Shown here one piece after another: positions 9,224 to 19,103 of a stretch of 64,000 bases of DNA. This DNA is from Polaribacter sp. L3A8. GTDB taxonomy: Bacteria; Bacteroidota; Bacteroidia; Flavobacteriales; Flavobacteriaceae. The DNA is taken from NCBI RefSeq assembly GCF_009796785.1, contig NZ_CP047026.1, positions 2,524,501-2,588,500 of the forward strand, written 5' to 3'. Under the pieces are notes generated by a model, which saw only the letters and a list, made by a program, of their open reading frames with translations, did no database searches and was not told the DNA's origin. Position numbers and translations under genes: made by a program. Position 1 is the first letter of the stretch. Each line of letters begins with the position of its first letter.

Positions 9224-10591
9224 CTAGTTAGTTACTTTAATTTCAACCCTTCTGTTGTTAGCTTTACCTGCTCTTGTAGTATTAGAATCTACTGGGAAAC
9301 CTTCTCCGAATCCTTTCGCTTCTAATCTTGTAGTAGCTATTCCGTTATTTACTAAATAATCTCTAACTGAAATTGCTCTTTTTTCAGATAATCTTAAGTT
9401 AGTAGCAGCTGCACCACTACTATCTGTATGACCTCCAATAGCAAAAGTTGCTTTACTATTTTTATTCATTATTGCAACAATAGCATCCAATTGTGTAGTA
9501 ACTCCTGGTTTAAAAGTAGATCTTCCTGAGTTAAATAAAATAGATTTAGCTGTAAAATTAAGTACTTCAATATCTTTTTTAGTAATAACTGGTTCTGGAC
9601 ATCCTCCTTGAGAAGCAACACCTGCAACAGTTGGACATTTATCATCTTTATCTAATACACCGTCTCCATCAGAATCTGGCCAAGGACAACCTGAATTAGC
9701 AACTGGTCCTGCAACAGAAGCACATTTATCATCTTTATCAACAACACCGTCTCCATCAGAATCTGGACAACCTTTGTTTGCTTTAGTTCCTTTAGAATTA
9801 GGACACATATCATCTTTATCAGCTACTCCATCTCCGTCTGCATCTGGACAACCATTCATAGCTGCTAAACCTGCAACATTAGGACAAGCATCATCAGAAT
9901 CTTTTACTCCATCTCCATCTGCATCTGGACAACCATTAAATTCTTTTAAACCTGCAACCTCTGGACAAGCATCATCTTTATCATATACTCCGTCTCCGTC
10001 TGTATCATTTCCTCCAAATTTAATTACTAAACCTAAAGAATGTTGCCAGTGCTTTTGTACTTTATCAGCAAAACCGTGTTTAGCTCCTGAATGAAAATTT
10101 AAACCTAAGTTATCATTAAACCAAGTATTAAAACCTGCTCCAAATGTTAACATCCCTTCACCTTCACTATCTACAGAAACATAAGAACCACCTAAATGTA
10201 CATAAGGATCAAACCATCCTGTTTGTCCAACTAAATTATTTAAATCATATTTTACACCAGCATCTAATGACCAATAAAGTAAATCTGAATCATCTTCTGT
10301 TAGTAATGTTTCTATTTTATTTAAAGAACCTGCTAATTGCAATGAAAAACCTTTATCTAAATATTTTTCTCCATAAATCCTAGAAATAGAAGGTAAAACA
10401 TTCCAATCATTAACATCACCAAATAGGTCTTTAAAATGTTCACTGTCAGAAATTTTTGAGTGAATAAAGTCTACAGAGTTAACACCAAAACCTACAGCCC
10501 ATGGATTGTTTTCATCTTGTGCGTTTACGTTACTAACTGTTACCAACGTAAACAAAGCTATCACAGCTATTTTTAATCGTTTCATTATCAA
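9224..10591 (-). CDS. OmpA-family outer membrane protein with TSP3 repeats
   Basis: Outer-membrane protein (455 residues). A signal peptide ([21 protein letters not shown]) ends near residue 24. An eight-strand-like beta-barrel domain (about 25-190) follows, then five thrombospondin type 3 calcium-binding repeats (about 195-330; DADGDGV..DDACP pattern with paired cysteines), and a C-terminal OmpA peptidoglycan-binding domain (about 345-453; [40 protein letters not shown]). It anchors the outer membrane to the wall and is probably abundant: the promoter is a perfect match to consensus. The true start may be the second Met (MKRLK), 6 nt further in. Confidence 0.93.
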   Translation of the reverse strand: MIMKRLKIAVIALFTLVTVSNVNAQDENNPWAVGFGVNSVDFIHSKISDSEHFKDLFGDVNDWNVLPSISRIYGEKYLDKGFSLQLAGSLNKIETLLTEDDSDLLYWSLDAGVKYDLNNLVGQTGWFDPYVHLGGSYVSVDSEGEGMLTFGAGFNTWFNDNLGLNFHSGAKHGFADKVQKHWQHSLGLVIKFGGNDTDGDGVYDKDDACPEVAGLKEFNGCPDADGDGVKDSDDACPNVAGLAAMNGCPDADGDGVADKDDMCPNSKGTKANKGCPDSDGDGVVDKDDKCASVAGPVANSGCPWPDSDGDGVLDKDDKCPTVAGVASQGGCPEPVITKKDIEVLNFTAKSILFNSGRSTFKPGVTTQLDAIVAIMNKNSKATFAIGGHTDSSGAAATNLRLSEKRAISVRDYLVNNGIATTRLEAKGFGEGFPVDSNTTRAGKANNRRVEIKVTN

Positions 10592-10624
10592 ATTTTTAAA
10601 TTAAAAGTTCGTTATTATAATACG

Positions 10625-10655
10625 CAAAAGTAATCCCTTAAAACGTATCTACAAA
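10625..10655 (-). promoter_or_regulatory. Promoter of the OmpA/TSP3 gene (consensus)
   Basis: On the minus strand TTTG (10652-10655), a 19-nt spacer and TACTTTTG (10625-10632) match the Bacteroidota consensus completely. Confidence 0.75.
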
Positions 10656-10699
10656 GACAAATCTACAAAATATTATTAGAACAATCCCTTTTATCAATT

Positions 10700-11893
10700 C
10701 TAAATAATATTCAACTCCTTACCCACCTCTGTAAAAGCTGTAACAGCCTTATTTAGATGCTCTTTAGTATGAACTGCAGACAATTGCACTCTAATTCTTG
10801 CCTTCTCTTTTGGTACTACAGGAAAAAAGAAACCAATAACATAAATTCCTTTTTCTAGTAGTTTATTTGCCATTATTTGAGCAATTTTTGCATCATATAA
10901 CATCACCGGAACAATTGCTGCATCTGCCCCCACTAAATCAAAACCAGCTTTTTCCATTCCTTTTCTAAAATAATTAGTATTCCACTCTAATTTATCTCGT
11001 AATGAAGTATCATTAGAGATTAAATCGAACACTTTTAAGGATGCACCTACAATTGCTGGCGCTAAAGAATTAGAAAACAAATAAGGTCTAGAACGTTGAC
11101 GTAAAATTTCAATAATTTCTTTTCTACCTGTAGTATAACCTCCCATTGCACCTCCAAGAGCTTTCCCTAAAGTTCCTGTAACAATATCTACTCTATCCAT
11201 TACATCCTTTAATTCTACAGTTCCTCTACCAGTTTTACCAATAAAACCTGTAGCATGGCATTCATCAACCATAACCAAAGCATCATATTTATCTGCTAAA
11301 TCACAAATTTCATCGAGCTTTGCTACAATTCCGTCCATAGAAAACACACCATCTGTAACGATAATCTTAAAACGGTGGTTCTGTTTATTTGCTTCAATTA
11401 ACTGCTCCTCTAAAGAAGCCATGTCATTATTATTATAACGATACCGTGCAGCTTTACACAAACGAACTCCATCTATAATAGAAGCGTGGTTTAAGCTATC
11501 CGATATAATGGCATCTTCACTTGTTAATAGCGGTTCAAAAACACCTCCGTTAGCATCAAAAGCCGCAGCATATAAAATAGTATCTTCTGTAGTATAGAAA
11601 TCTGCAATTGTTTTTTCTAATTGCTTGTGAATATCTTGTGTGCCGCAGATAAAACGAACAGAAGACATACCAAAACCATGTGTATCCATAGTGTCTTTTG
11701 CTGCCTGAATTACCATCGGGTGGTTAGACAACCCTAAATAATTATTTGCACAAAAATTGATAACTTCTTCTCCCGTAGAAATTTTGATAACTGCGTCTTG
11801 TGAAGATGTTATAATTCTTTCTGATTTATATAAACCTGCATCTTTTAACTCCTGAAGCTCTTTATTTAAAGTATCTTTAATTTTACCGTACAT
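10700..11893 (-). CDS. kbl: Glycine C-acetyltransferase (2-amino-3-ketobutyrate CoA ligase)
   Basis: PLP enzyme of threonine catabolism, making glycine and acetyl-CoA from 2-amino-3-oxobutyrate and CoA. At 397 residues it has the family length. The alpha-oxoamine synthase fold is clear: [10 protein letters not shown] (50-59), [16 protein letters not shown] with D210 and H213, and [15 protein letters not shown] with the Schiff-base lysine K244. The C-terminal [18 protein letters not shown] is typical of Kbl rather than KAPA or serine palmitoyl transferases. No threonine dehydrogenase gene is adjacent. It lies 48 nt after the AddA-like gene. Confidence 0.95.
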   Translation of the reverse strand: MYGKIKDTLNKELQELKDAGLYKSERIITSSQDAVIKISTGEEVINFCANNYLGLSNHPMVIQAAKDTMDTHGFGMSSVRFICGTQDIHKQLEKTIADFYTTEDTILYAAAFDANGGVFEPLLTSEDAIISDSLNHASIIDGVRLCKAARYRYNNNDMASLEEQLIEANKQNHRFKIIVTDGVFSMDGIVAKLDEICDLADKYDALVMVDECHATGFIGKTGRGTVELKDVMDRVDIVTGTLGKALGGAMGGYTTGRKEIIEILRQRSRPYLFSNSLAPAIVGASLKVFDLISNDTSLRDKLEWNTNYFRKGMEKAGFDLVGADAAIVPVMLYDAKIAQIMANKLLEKGIYVIGFFFPVVPKEKARIRVQLSAVHTKEHLNKAVTAFTEVGKELNII

Positions 11894-11941
11894 TTTTTAT
11901 CAATTTAAGAAATGTAAAGTTACAAACTTTATTTTTTTTGA

Positions 11942-14900
11942 TTATACCTCAACAACATCAATTTTATCATTTATATAAATCAGTATTTTTTTATCAACTA
12001 TAAAATGCATTGATTTTAAAATTTTCTCATATTTTAGTAACTGTTGATGATGTTCATCCGAAGGATTCCCCGTTTTATAATCTATAATAACCAACTTGTT
12101 TTCATCAATAAAAACCAATCTATCCGGAATTATAACTTGATTATCTACATCTACAATTTCTCTTTCATTAAAAACAGCAAAGTTTTCAGAGAAATACATG
12201 GCTAATTTTGGATGTTTTACAACATCATTAAAATTCTGTTTAATAAGTACCGCTTGCTTTTCATCTAAAACTCCTTGTTGATGATACGACTCAACAACAT
12301 TATCAACATCATTAATGGTAGTTATTTTAGCAAAAATTTCGTGAAATAGGTTTCCAAAATCAATGGCATTACCTTGTTCTGTATTCCATAATTTAGAAGA
12401 ATTTGCTAACAAGACAATATTATGCTCTTGCCATGGTGTCGAAATAAATTTCTGATGAATTTCTGCAACAGAACTTTCTTCTTTTTTTATACTAACGCGG
12501 TTTTCATCACCAAAAGAATATTCTGACAAATCTTCATTCCAAAGATTTTCTTGTTTTAAATAATTGATAAAAACACCTGAATAAAAATTAGTGTTTTCTT
12601 CTCCTTTAGAGGATATTTTTTTATCAGTAATAACATGTAATTGCTCTACAGCCCTGGTTAAAGTAACATACAATAGATTAAAATTATCTAATTCTAATTC
12701 TTCTCTTTGCATATTGTAAATATCTAAACCTCTTTCACTAACAATGCTTAGACTTTTACTGTAATCAACCAATAACTCATCGAAACCTTCATAAGATTCT
12801 GGCAATTTATTTAACCATGCTTTTGGTTTTATCTGTCGATAAATATCAACATCACAAGGAAAAATAACTACCGGAAATTCTAATCCTTTTGATTTATGAA
12901 TCGTCATAATCTGAACAGCACCAGCACTTTCTGGCGCAACAATACTTAAACGTTCTTTTTTAAGTTCCCAAAACTCTAAAAATGCACCAACATCGGTTCC
13001 GTTTCTTTGTTGTTCTAAAACTACATCCAGAAAAAACTGAATATATGCATCCGACGAATTTATCAAATTAAAACCTCTAATAATTTCTTCTACCTTCTCA
13101 TAAAAAGGCAACTGATGAAACATTGAAACCTCAAATAATACTCCGTATTTTTTTAAAGACCCTAAAATAGTTTCATTATCAGCTTTAGCGAATTCATTAA
13201 AAAAGACATGTTTCGGGTTTTCAACTTGTAAATGTTGATGTAAAAAATACAGCATTTCAAACCTTGTTTCTTCATCACTTGGGTTTTGTAACACTTTTAA
13301 AACATCCACAATAAAAGTAACTTTTGCACTGTTTTTAAGCAACAAAGTTTCTGATGAAACAATATCAATTCCTTTTTCTGATAAATAATTAGCAACCGCA
13401 ACTCCATCTTTTCTTGTACGTGTTAACACACAAATTTCACTCAAAGAAAAGTTTTCTTTTAATTGTAGAATCTTTTCTAAAACCTTCTGCGGATACTTTA
13501 CTTTCTCAATCTCTTTATCTTCGTTTTTTTCAAGAAAAGTTAACGAGACAAAACCACCTTTTTTAGCATTTTCAATTTGTTTATTTCCTTCGATAAAAAT
13601 ATTTTTATACGATTCATTTTGAAGGAAATTGGCCGTATGCTGAAAAAACGAATTATTAAAATTGATAACCTCTGAATAACTTCTAAAATTGGTTTCTAAG
13701 TTTTTAATTTCTTTAGGAACATGAAAAGGGTTTACTCTATCTGAACCTAACTCGATAAACTGTTCTGCTTTTCCGCCACGCCATCTATAAATTGCTTGTT
13801 TACCATCGCCAACCAACAATAAATTACTATTTTCTTGTGCTAAGGTATTGTCTATTAACGGAACTAAATTTTGCCATTGCAACACAGAAGTATCCTGCAT
13901 TTCATCTATAAAATAATGCTGAAAACGCTGCCCTATCCTTTCATAAATAAAAGGTGCTGGCTGATCTTTTATATTGTCAGAAATCAATTGATTAAATTCT
14001 GCGTTTAACCGTATATTATTATCTTCTTTTATCTGTTCTAATTCTGAATTGATATTATTTAAAACCGCTAAAGGGATGATGCTTTTTAATGCTAATTTAT
14101 TCATAGAGAATTGCTGATAAATTAACTCAGCCTCATTAAATAAACGAACAATATCCGGAACAATTTGATCTATAGAACTTGCAATAAGTTCTGATGTTGT
14201 TTTTGAATAGTATTGATTATTCTCTATCGCTTTTTTTATAGTTTCACTTCGTTTGATAAAATCGATATTTACAGACTTTACGCTTAAATCTGCAAAGAAT
14301 TTAGGAATCGTTCCTCGCATAAAATTCTTATGCTCTAAATCGTTATTTTCTATTAATTGAAGACATTCTTCTCCGATTTTTATAACAGATTCTTTTAATT
14401 CTTTTTGTTGATTGTATAGTTTTGATTTTAAGTTTGTAAAATCTTCTAACTTTTTATCTGCAAGACTTCTAAAATGCTGTACATCGTCTTCATTTAGTAA
14501 AATTCTTGCAAACTCGCTTAAATCTCTAGAAATATCCCAAGATTTATCATCATCGGTTTTATCTAAAGAATAATCAATTAAAAGATTTGTTAACTTTTTA
14601 TCTGTTCCTATTTTAGAGATTAAAACATCTACCGCTTCGTTTAAAAGAGAAACGGCATCCATTTCTACTTCAAAATTAAGCGACAAACCTAAATCGAAAG
14701 CGAAATTTTTAATAATCTTATGTGTAAAACTATCAATCGTAGTAATTGAAAAAGCAGAATAATTTTGCAAAATTGCATCTAAAATCTTTCTACTTCTTTC
14801 TTTAATAATAGATTTATCAATAGTAATTTCATTGATAATTATATTGAATAAATCATTTTCTTCTCCGTCTGCAAAATCCTCTAAACTAGACAATACACGT

Positions 14901-15070
14901 TCTTTCATTTCACCAGCGGCTTTGTTGGTAAACGTAATTGCTAATATTTTCTGAAACGAAAAAATATCATCAGAAGTTAATAAGACTTTTATGTATTCTT
15001 TTACAAGCGTAAAGGTTTTTCCGCTTCCTGCAGAAGCATTATAAACCTGAAAAGTAGATGATTGTTGCAC
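11942..15070 (-). CDS. AddA/RecB-like ATP-dependent helicase-nuclease
   Basis: UvrD-type superfamily 1 helicase with a C-terminal PD-(D/E)XK nuclease (1042 residues), probably part of an AddAB-like double-strand break repair complex. Motif I is NASAGSGKTFTLVKEY (residues about 11-26), Ia ITFTNKAAGEMKERV, II/III FIDEMQDTSVLQW and LLVGDGKQAIYRWRGG, IV NFRSYSEVI, V MTIHKSKGLEFPVV, VI LYVTLTRAVEQL. The nuclease end shows FGNLFHEIFAKI and DRLVFIDENKLVIIDYKTG, with the D..D-YK residues in place. The expected AddB-like partner is not next to it; the feo genes are. Confidence 0.9.
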   Translation of the reverse strand: MQQSSTFQVYNASAGSGKTFTLVKEYIKVLLTSDDIFSFQKILAITFTNKAAGEMKERVLSSLEDFADGEENDLFNIIINEITIDKSIIKERSRKILDAILQNYSAFSITTIDSFTHKIIKNFAFDLGLSLNFEVEMDAVSLLNEAVDVLISKIGTDKKLTNLLIDYSLDKTDDDKSWDISRDLSEFARILLNEDDVQHFRSLADKKLEDFTNLKSKLYNQQKELKESVIKIGEECLQLIENNDLEHKNFMRGTIPKFFADLSVKSVNIDFIKRSETIKKAIENNQYYSKTTSELIASSIDQIVPDIVRLFNEAELIYQQFSMNKLALKSIIPLAVLNNINSELEQIKEDNNIRLNAEFNQLISDNIKDQPAPFIYERIGQRFQHYFIDEMQDTSVLQWQNLVPLIDNTLAQENSNLLLVGDGKQAIYRWRGGKAEQFIELGSDRVNPFHVPKEIKNLETNFRSYSEVINFNNSFFQHTANFLQNESYKNIFIEGNKQIENAKKGGFVSLTFLEKNEDKEIEKVKYPQKVLEKILQLKENFSLSEICVLTRTRKDGVAVANYLSEKGIDIVSSETLLLKNSAKVTFIVDVLKVLQNPSDEETRFEMLYFLHQHLQVENPKHVFFNEFAKADNETILGSLKKYGVLFEVSMFHQLPFYEKVEEIIRGFNLINSSDAYIQFFLDVVLEQQRNGTDVGAFLEFWELKKERLSIVAPESAGAVQIMTIHKSKGLEFPVVIFPCDVDIYRQIKPKAWLNKLPESYEGFDELLVDYSKSLSIVSERGLDIYNMQREELELDNFNLLYVTLTRAVEQLHVITDKKISSKGEENTNFYSGVFINYLKQENLWNEDLSEYSFGDENRVSIKKEESSVAEIHQKFISTPWQEHNIVLLANSSKLWNTEQGNAIDFGNLFHEIFAKITTINDVDNVVESYHQQGVLDEKQAVLIKQNFNDVVKHPKLAMYFSENFAVFNEREIVDVDNQVIIPDRLVFIDENKLVIIDYKTGNPSDEHHQQLLKYEKILKSMHFIVDKKILIYINDKIDVVEV

Positions 15071-15141
15071 AGTTTATTTTACTGCAAAATACAAAATTAA
15101 GTATTTAAATTTATCTTAATCCTTGGTTTTATTTTTATCAA

Positions 15142-16560
15142 TTAACTTAAAATTCTCCAAATTTGCGCCACTAAGAAAGTTACTATAAACCCTGCAATTA
15201 CAGGTAACATGGTAGCAACTACCGTCCATTTTACGCTTTTTGTCTCTTTATAAATTGTGTAAATAGTTGTACTACATGGGTTATGCAGTAAACTAAACAA
15301 CATTACATTAATTGCCGTTAACAAGGTCCAACCACCACTTCTTAAAACATCTCCCGTTGCACTAACAGAATCTAACTCGAACATTACTCCAGCGCCAGCG
15401 CCACCAGCCACTCCAGTTACCATTACTGTTAACATTAATATAGACGGAATTACAATTTCATTGGCAGGAATAGCAACAACATACGCTAATAAAATAACAC
15501 CATTTAAACCAAGTAAAAATCCAAACCCATCTAAAGAATGAATTAAATATACTGCAATGCTTTCATTACCAATAAAAATATTAGAAATTAACCATATTAC
15601 CGCTCCTGCAGGCGCTGCAAAAACAATTGCTCTCCATAAAACAATTAATGTTCTATCTATTAAAGACGTATAAATCGTTTTCCAAAATAACGGTGTTCTA
15701 TAAGGTGGAAGCTCTAAATTAAAAGTAGAAACCTCTCCTTTTAAGACTGTTTTAGACAATGCCCAAGAAAAGAAAAACATAAAAAAGATTCCTAAAACGG
15801 CAATTCCAACAACGGCAACTAAAGAAATTAAACTAGAATATGTTGATGGAACAACAGCTCCAATAAATATGGTAGCTAATAATATTTGTGTTGGCCAACG
15901 ACCATTACACAAAGAAAAATTATTAGTAATAATTGCAATTAATCGTTCTCTAGGACTATCAATAATACGTGTTGCTACAACTCCCGCTGCATTACAACCA
16001 AACCCCATACTCATTGTTAAGGCTTGTTTACCGTGTGCACCAGATTTTTTAAAAAGTGCATCCATATTAAAAGCGACTCTTGGTAAATACCCAAAATCTT
16101 CTAATAAAGTAAATAACGGAAAAAATATCGCCATAGGCGGTAACATTACTGCAATTACCCAAGCAACTGACAAATAAACTCCATCAATTAAAAAACCAGA
16201 CAACCACCAAGGAAAACCAACAGATGATGCTCCTTCTTTTAACAAAGGATGAACCGTATCTAATAATAAACTAGCCAACATTGATGATGGATAATTGGCG
16301 CCAATAATTGTTAACCAAAGCACCAAACCTAACAGCAAAAGCATAATTGGAAAACCCCAAATTTTACTTGTTACTACTCGATCTATTTTTGCATTTAAAT
16401 AAAAAGCGCCTTTTTTATCATCTTTTACAACTGTTTTTTCTACAATTTTAGAAGCATCAGCATAAATTGCCTCGGTTAAGTTATCATGAAAATCATCGCC
16501 AATTTGCCAGCGCAACTCATTAGATAACTCTATAATTTTATCAATATTTTTTGTTTCCAT
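15142..16560 (-). CDS. feoB: FeoB membrane permease part (split FeoB)
   Basis: Ferrous iron channel part of FeoB, 472 residues, lacking the G domain. A cytoplasmic N-terminal segment (1-65) precedes about nine hydrophobic helices with two Gate domains and Feo[18 protein letters not shown] with the family's conserved Cys, [14 protein letters not shown] and the second-half counterpart [17 protein letters not shown] are retained. The ATG at 16560 follows the stop of the G-protein gene by 10 nt, with AAGAA just before it, so it appears to be separately translated. Most bacteria, including most Bacteroidota I know of, have one FeoB chain. Confidence 0.9.
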   Translation of the reverse strand: METKNIDKIIELSNELRWQIGDDFHDNLTEAIYADASKIVEKTVVKDDKKGAFYLNAKIDRVVTSKIWGFPIMLLLLGLVLWLTIIGANYPSSMLASLLLDTVHPLLKEGASSVGFPWWLSGFLIDGVYLSVAWVIAVMLPPMAIFFPLFTLLEDFGYLPRVAFNMDALFKKSGAHGKQALTMSMGFGCNAAGVVATRIIDSPRERLIAIITNNFSLCNGRWPTQILLATIFIGAVVPSTYSSLISLVAVVGIAVLGIFFMFFFSWALSKTVLKGEVSTFNLELPPYRTPLFWKTIYTSLIDRTLIVLWRAIVFAAPAGAVIWLISNIFIGNESIAVYLIHSLDGFGFLLGLNGVILLAYVVAIPANEIVIPSILMLTVMVTGVAGGAGAGVMFELDSVSATGDVLRSGGWTLLTAINVMLFSLLHNPCSTTIYTIYKETKSVKWTVVATMLPVIAGFIVTFLVAQIWRILS

Positions 16561-16570
16561 TTCTTAAAAA

Positions 16571-17335
16571 TTAAATAAAATCACCTGTTTTTAAGGCTTC
16601 TAAAATATGTGTATCTCCTTCTAAAACCCTAAAAGCTAACCACCTGCTATTTGAAACATTTGGATATTCTTCTTTAATAGCGTTGCTCAATTTTTGAACA
16701 GCATCTTCTACGTGTTTTGGAATACTCTTTATTTTATAAGGTTTACAAACTATTTTTCCGTTTGCTAAATCGCTAATTGCAGCAATTAATTCCGGAATTC
16801 CTTCTTTAGACCTTGCACTTGTTGGCACAACAGGAATACCTAATTCTCTTGATAAACTTCTATGATCTATGTTTATATTATTTTTCTCTGCTTCGTCCAT
16901 TAAATTCAAACACAAAACAGCATTCGAAGAAATTTCTAAAATTTGCAATACCAAGTTTAAATTACGCTCTAACCTACTTGCATCTACCACAATAACCGTT
17001 AAAGTTGGTTTACCAAAAAGGATAAAATCTCTAGCAACTTCCTCATCCTCAGATCGAGACATTAAAGAATACGTACCCGGTAAATCTATTAACTTATATT
17101 TTTGTTGCTGATATTCGAATGCGCCTTCTGCTCTTGTAACCGTTTTCCCTGGCCAATTACCTGTGTGTTGCCTTAAACCTGTTAATGCATTAAAAACAGT
17201 ACTTTTTCCGGTATTTGGGTTTCCTGCTAATGCAATTACAAAGTCTACATTTTCAGTATCTACGCCTAATTTTTTTACGCCGTCTAAATTATGATGTACA
17301 CAAGTGTCACAAGCTGATTTTGTTGCCGTTTTCAT
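16571..17335 (-). CDS. feoB: FeoB GTPase part (split FeoB)
   Basis: Cytosolic G-protein part of FeoB, 254 residues. [16 protein letters not shown] (38-53) is the P-loop, [13 protein letters not shown] carries switch [11 protein letters not shown] is G3 and LNLMDEAEK is the FeoB-type G4. The S/GDI helical domain (about 200-250) ends at ALKTGDFI. The N-terminus has a CxxC-HH cluster (C9, C12, H14, H15) that could bind metal. The reading frame ends with a stop where other FeoB proteins continue into the membrane domain. Order: DtxR, DtxR-FeoA fusion, this gene, permease. Confidence 0.92.
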   Translation of the reverse strand: MKTATKSACDTCVHHNLDGVKKLGVDTENVDFVIALAGNPNTGKSTVFNALTGLRQHTGNWPGKTVTRAEGAFEYQQQKYKLIDLPGTYSLMSRSEDEEVARDFILFGKPTLTVIVVDASRLERNLNLVLQILEISSNAVLCLNLMDEAEKNNINIDHRSLSRELGIPVVPTSARSKEGIPELIAAISDLANGKIVCKPYKIKSIPKHVEDAVQKLSNAIKEEYPNVSNSRWLAFRVLEGDTHILEALKTGDFI

Positions 17336-17339
17336 ATTT

Positions 17340-18350
17340 TTATACTTTGGTAATTAAAATTTTAACCGCCTGGTCTTTTCTTAACGCAATGGCAGTTCCT
17401 TTAATTAAAAATGCTTTTGGATCTCCTAAAGGGTTTAATAAATCTACATTAACAGTGGCTCCTTTTACAAAACCTAAATCTAATAATCGTCTTCTATTTT
17501 CTCCTCTACACTCTTTAGAAACACCAATAATAAGAGCTTTTTGATTACTTTCTAAATTTGATAAACGCATGGTGTCTTTTTCTATTACATCTGCCTTATC
17601 TAAAGAAATTACAGTAATATTCTTAGCCACTTTTGGTGTTAATACAAACTGTTCTCCTTCCGACTCAAAAACAATGCGATTTTCATTAACTTCTTTCATA
17701 TAAAACTGAGAATCTAAATGAATGTGTTTCGCTAAAATTTGCTTATAAACACCAATAGGCTCATCTTCTATATGAATAATTTTCCCGAAATTAAAAACAG
17801 GTAATTTAGAAAGCAACATTCCTTTTTTCTTAGGCACTTCACCCCCCTTAGTAGGTATTGGATCTCCGTGAGGATCATATCTTGGATTTCCTAAAAGCGT
17901 AGACAAATCTTCTACCTCTTTTCCAGACAACTCATGTTCTTTTTTTTCTGCTCTTTTATGCCATTCTTCTTTATGAAAACCTGTTTTTTCTGATAAGTAT
18001 TTTTCCCACAAACGATGTGCTCTAATAATCCTTAACGCATACTCATCTCCTTCGTTTGTTAAAGAGAATAATTCATTCTTTTTTTCCATCAAACCTGTTT
18101 CTAACATGGTTTCAATACTTTCTAGTAATAAACTATGACTAAATTCTAGCTCATCAAAAATAGTATCTTTCGAGGTGTCAGGATTATGATACAATAATTT
18201 TAAAACATCTTCTATAGCCGTTTTTTCATTTTCTTTACGTGCTTTTAAATACTTAAAAAAGAGTCCTTTTTTAGGATTAAAAATAAAAAACAACAGTATG
18301 ATAACGACACCAAATACCAAAAGCGCTGTTACAGGATTGTAAGTGTTCAT
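17340..18350 (-). CDS. Membrane-anchored DtxR-FeoA fusion protein
   Basis: 336 residues with an unusual architecture. An N-terminal transmembrane helix (about 8-25) is followed by a DtxR-like winged helix (about 40-105; [20 protein letters not shown]). A DtxR dimerisation/metal domain (about 105-175) keeps [25 protein letters not shown] and [12 protein letters not shown]. One SH3/FeoA-like segment (about 180-250) and a C-terminal FeoA domain (about 260-336; [29 protein letters not shown]) complete it. The metal ligands known from DtxR/MntR are retained. It overlaps the DtxR gene by 4 nt and precedes the FeoB G protein by 4 nt. Likely the FeoA partner of FeoB with in-built metal sensing; membrane topology is inferred. 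Confidence 0.85.
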   Translation of the reverse strand: MNTYNPVTALLVFGVVIILLFFIFNPKKGLFFKYLKARKENEKTAIEDVLKLLYHNPDTSKDTIFDELEFSHSLLLESIETMLETGLMEKKNELFSLTNEGDEYALRIIRAHRLWEKYLSEKTGFHKEEWHKRAEKKEHELSGKEVEDLSTLLGNPRYDPHGDPIPTKGGEVPKKKGMLLSKLPVFNFGKIIHIEDEPIGVYKQILAKHIHLDSQFYMKEVNENRIVFESEGEQFVLTPKVAKNITVISLDKADVIEKDTMRLSNLESNQKALIIGVSKECRGENRRRLLDLGFVKGATVNVDLLNPLGDPKAFLIKGTAIALRKDQAVKILITKV

Positions 18351-19003
18351 GTTTTTTGAATGTATAAATTATTAGCTATTTTATATGAAATAGACAGCTT
18401 TTTTTCTTCTATTAAAATTGATAAAGAATTGTCAAAATCTTCTTTATCTAAAACGGTAATTTTTTTTCCTAACGTGATGCCCTTTTTATCTAAGAATTTT
18501 AAAAATTCTGATGAAGAATCATCAACACCCACACAAACTCCACTTTCGTTTTTTGATAAAGTTGATAATAAACTTTTTTCAATTGTTTTTAAATTTCCGT
18601 CTTTATCCGGAATAGGATCTCCATGAGGATCGTGCGTTGGAAAACCTAAAAAAGCATCTATCTGGTCTACTAATTTTTCTGACTTGATATGTTCTAACTG
18701 CTCTGCAACATCATGCACTTCATCCCAAGAAAAATTTAATTTCTCAACTAAAAAAACCTCCCAAAGCCTGTGTTTACGTACAATATTTGCTGCAATTTTC
18801 TTTCCAAAATCTGTCAACTTTACACCTTTATACTTTTTATAAACAACCACCTCTTTTTCAGATAGCTTTTTAATCATATCTGTTACAGAAGAAGCTTTTG
18901 TTTCTAACTTTTTAGCAATAGCATTTGTACTGATTCCTTTATCAGCATCTAATTCTAAATGATAAATTGCTTTTAAATAATTTTCTTCGGAAAATGTAAA
19001 CAT
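18347..19003 (-). CDS. DtxR/MntR-family metal-dependent repressor
   Basis: Cytoplasmic regulator of 218 residues. Winged helix (about 1-65; EENYLKAIYHLE, GISTNAIAKKLETKASSVTDMIKKLSEKEVV), dimerisation and metal-binding domain (about 66-140) with RKHRLWEVFL, WDEVHDVAEQLEHIKS and [17 protein letters not shown], then a short SH3/FeoA-like tail (150-218). Binding of Fe(II) or Mn(II) should activate DNA binding. It is the first gene of the feo operon and diverges from the TonB receptor; the palindrome at 19052-19073 lies between the two promoters and is the likely autoregulatory operator. Confidence 0.93.
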   Translation of the reverse strand: MFTFSEENYLKAIYHLELDADKGISTNAIAKKLETKASSVTDMIKKLSEKEVVVYKKYKGVKLTDFGKKIAANIVRKHRLWEVFLVEKLNFSWDEVHDVAEQLEHIKSEKLVDQIDAFLGFPTHDPHGDPIPDKDGNLKTIEKSLLSTLSKNESGVCVGVDDSSSEFLKFLDKKGITLGKKITVLDKEDFDNSLSILIEEKKLSISYKIANNLYIQKT

Positions 19004-19020
19004 CTACAAATTTTATATTA

Positions 19021-19086
19021 CAAAGATATACTTTTTAATTTTAATAAATATATTTTTAGACATGTCTAAAAATTAAATTATATTTG
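19021..19086. promoter_or_regulatory. Divergent promoters and DtxR-type operator palindrome
   Basis: A perfect 22-bp palindrome spans 19052-19073, core TTTAGACATGTCTAAA. On the plus strand TATATTTG (19079-19086) is the -7 box for the receptor, and its -33 position (about 19056-19059) falls inside the palindrome. On the minus strand TATCTTTG (complement of 19021-19028) is the -7 box for the repressor gene, and its expected -33 position ends at 19051, abutting the palindrome. A bound regulator would occlude both promoters. DtxR/MntR-family operators are inverted repeats of this size. Confidence 0.8.
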
Positions 19087-19103
19087 TCAAAAATTAAAAT
19101 CAA

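Noticed and set aside
9774..10094. Plus-strand frame of 106 codons opposite the OmpA gene, and similar frames opposite infB and ilvD
   Set aside because: They are antisense shadows of strongly conserved genes with biased codon use.
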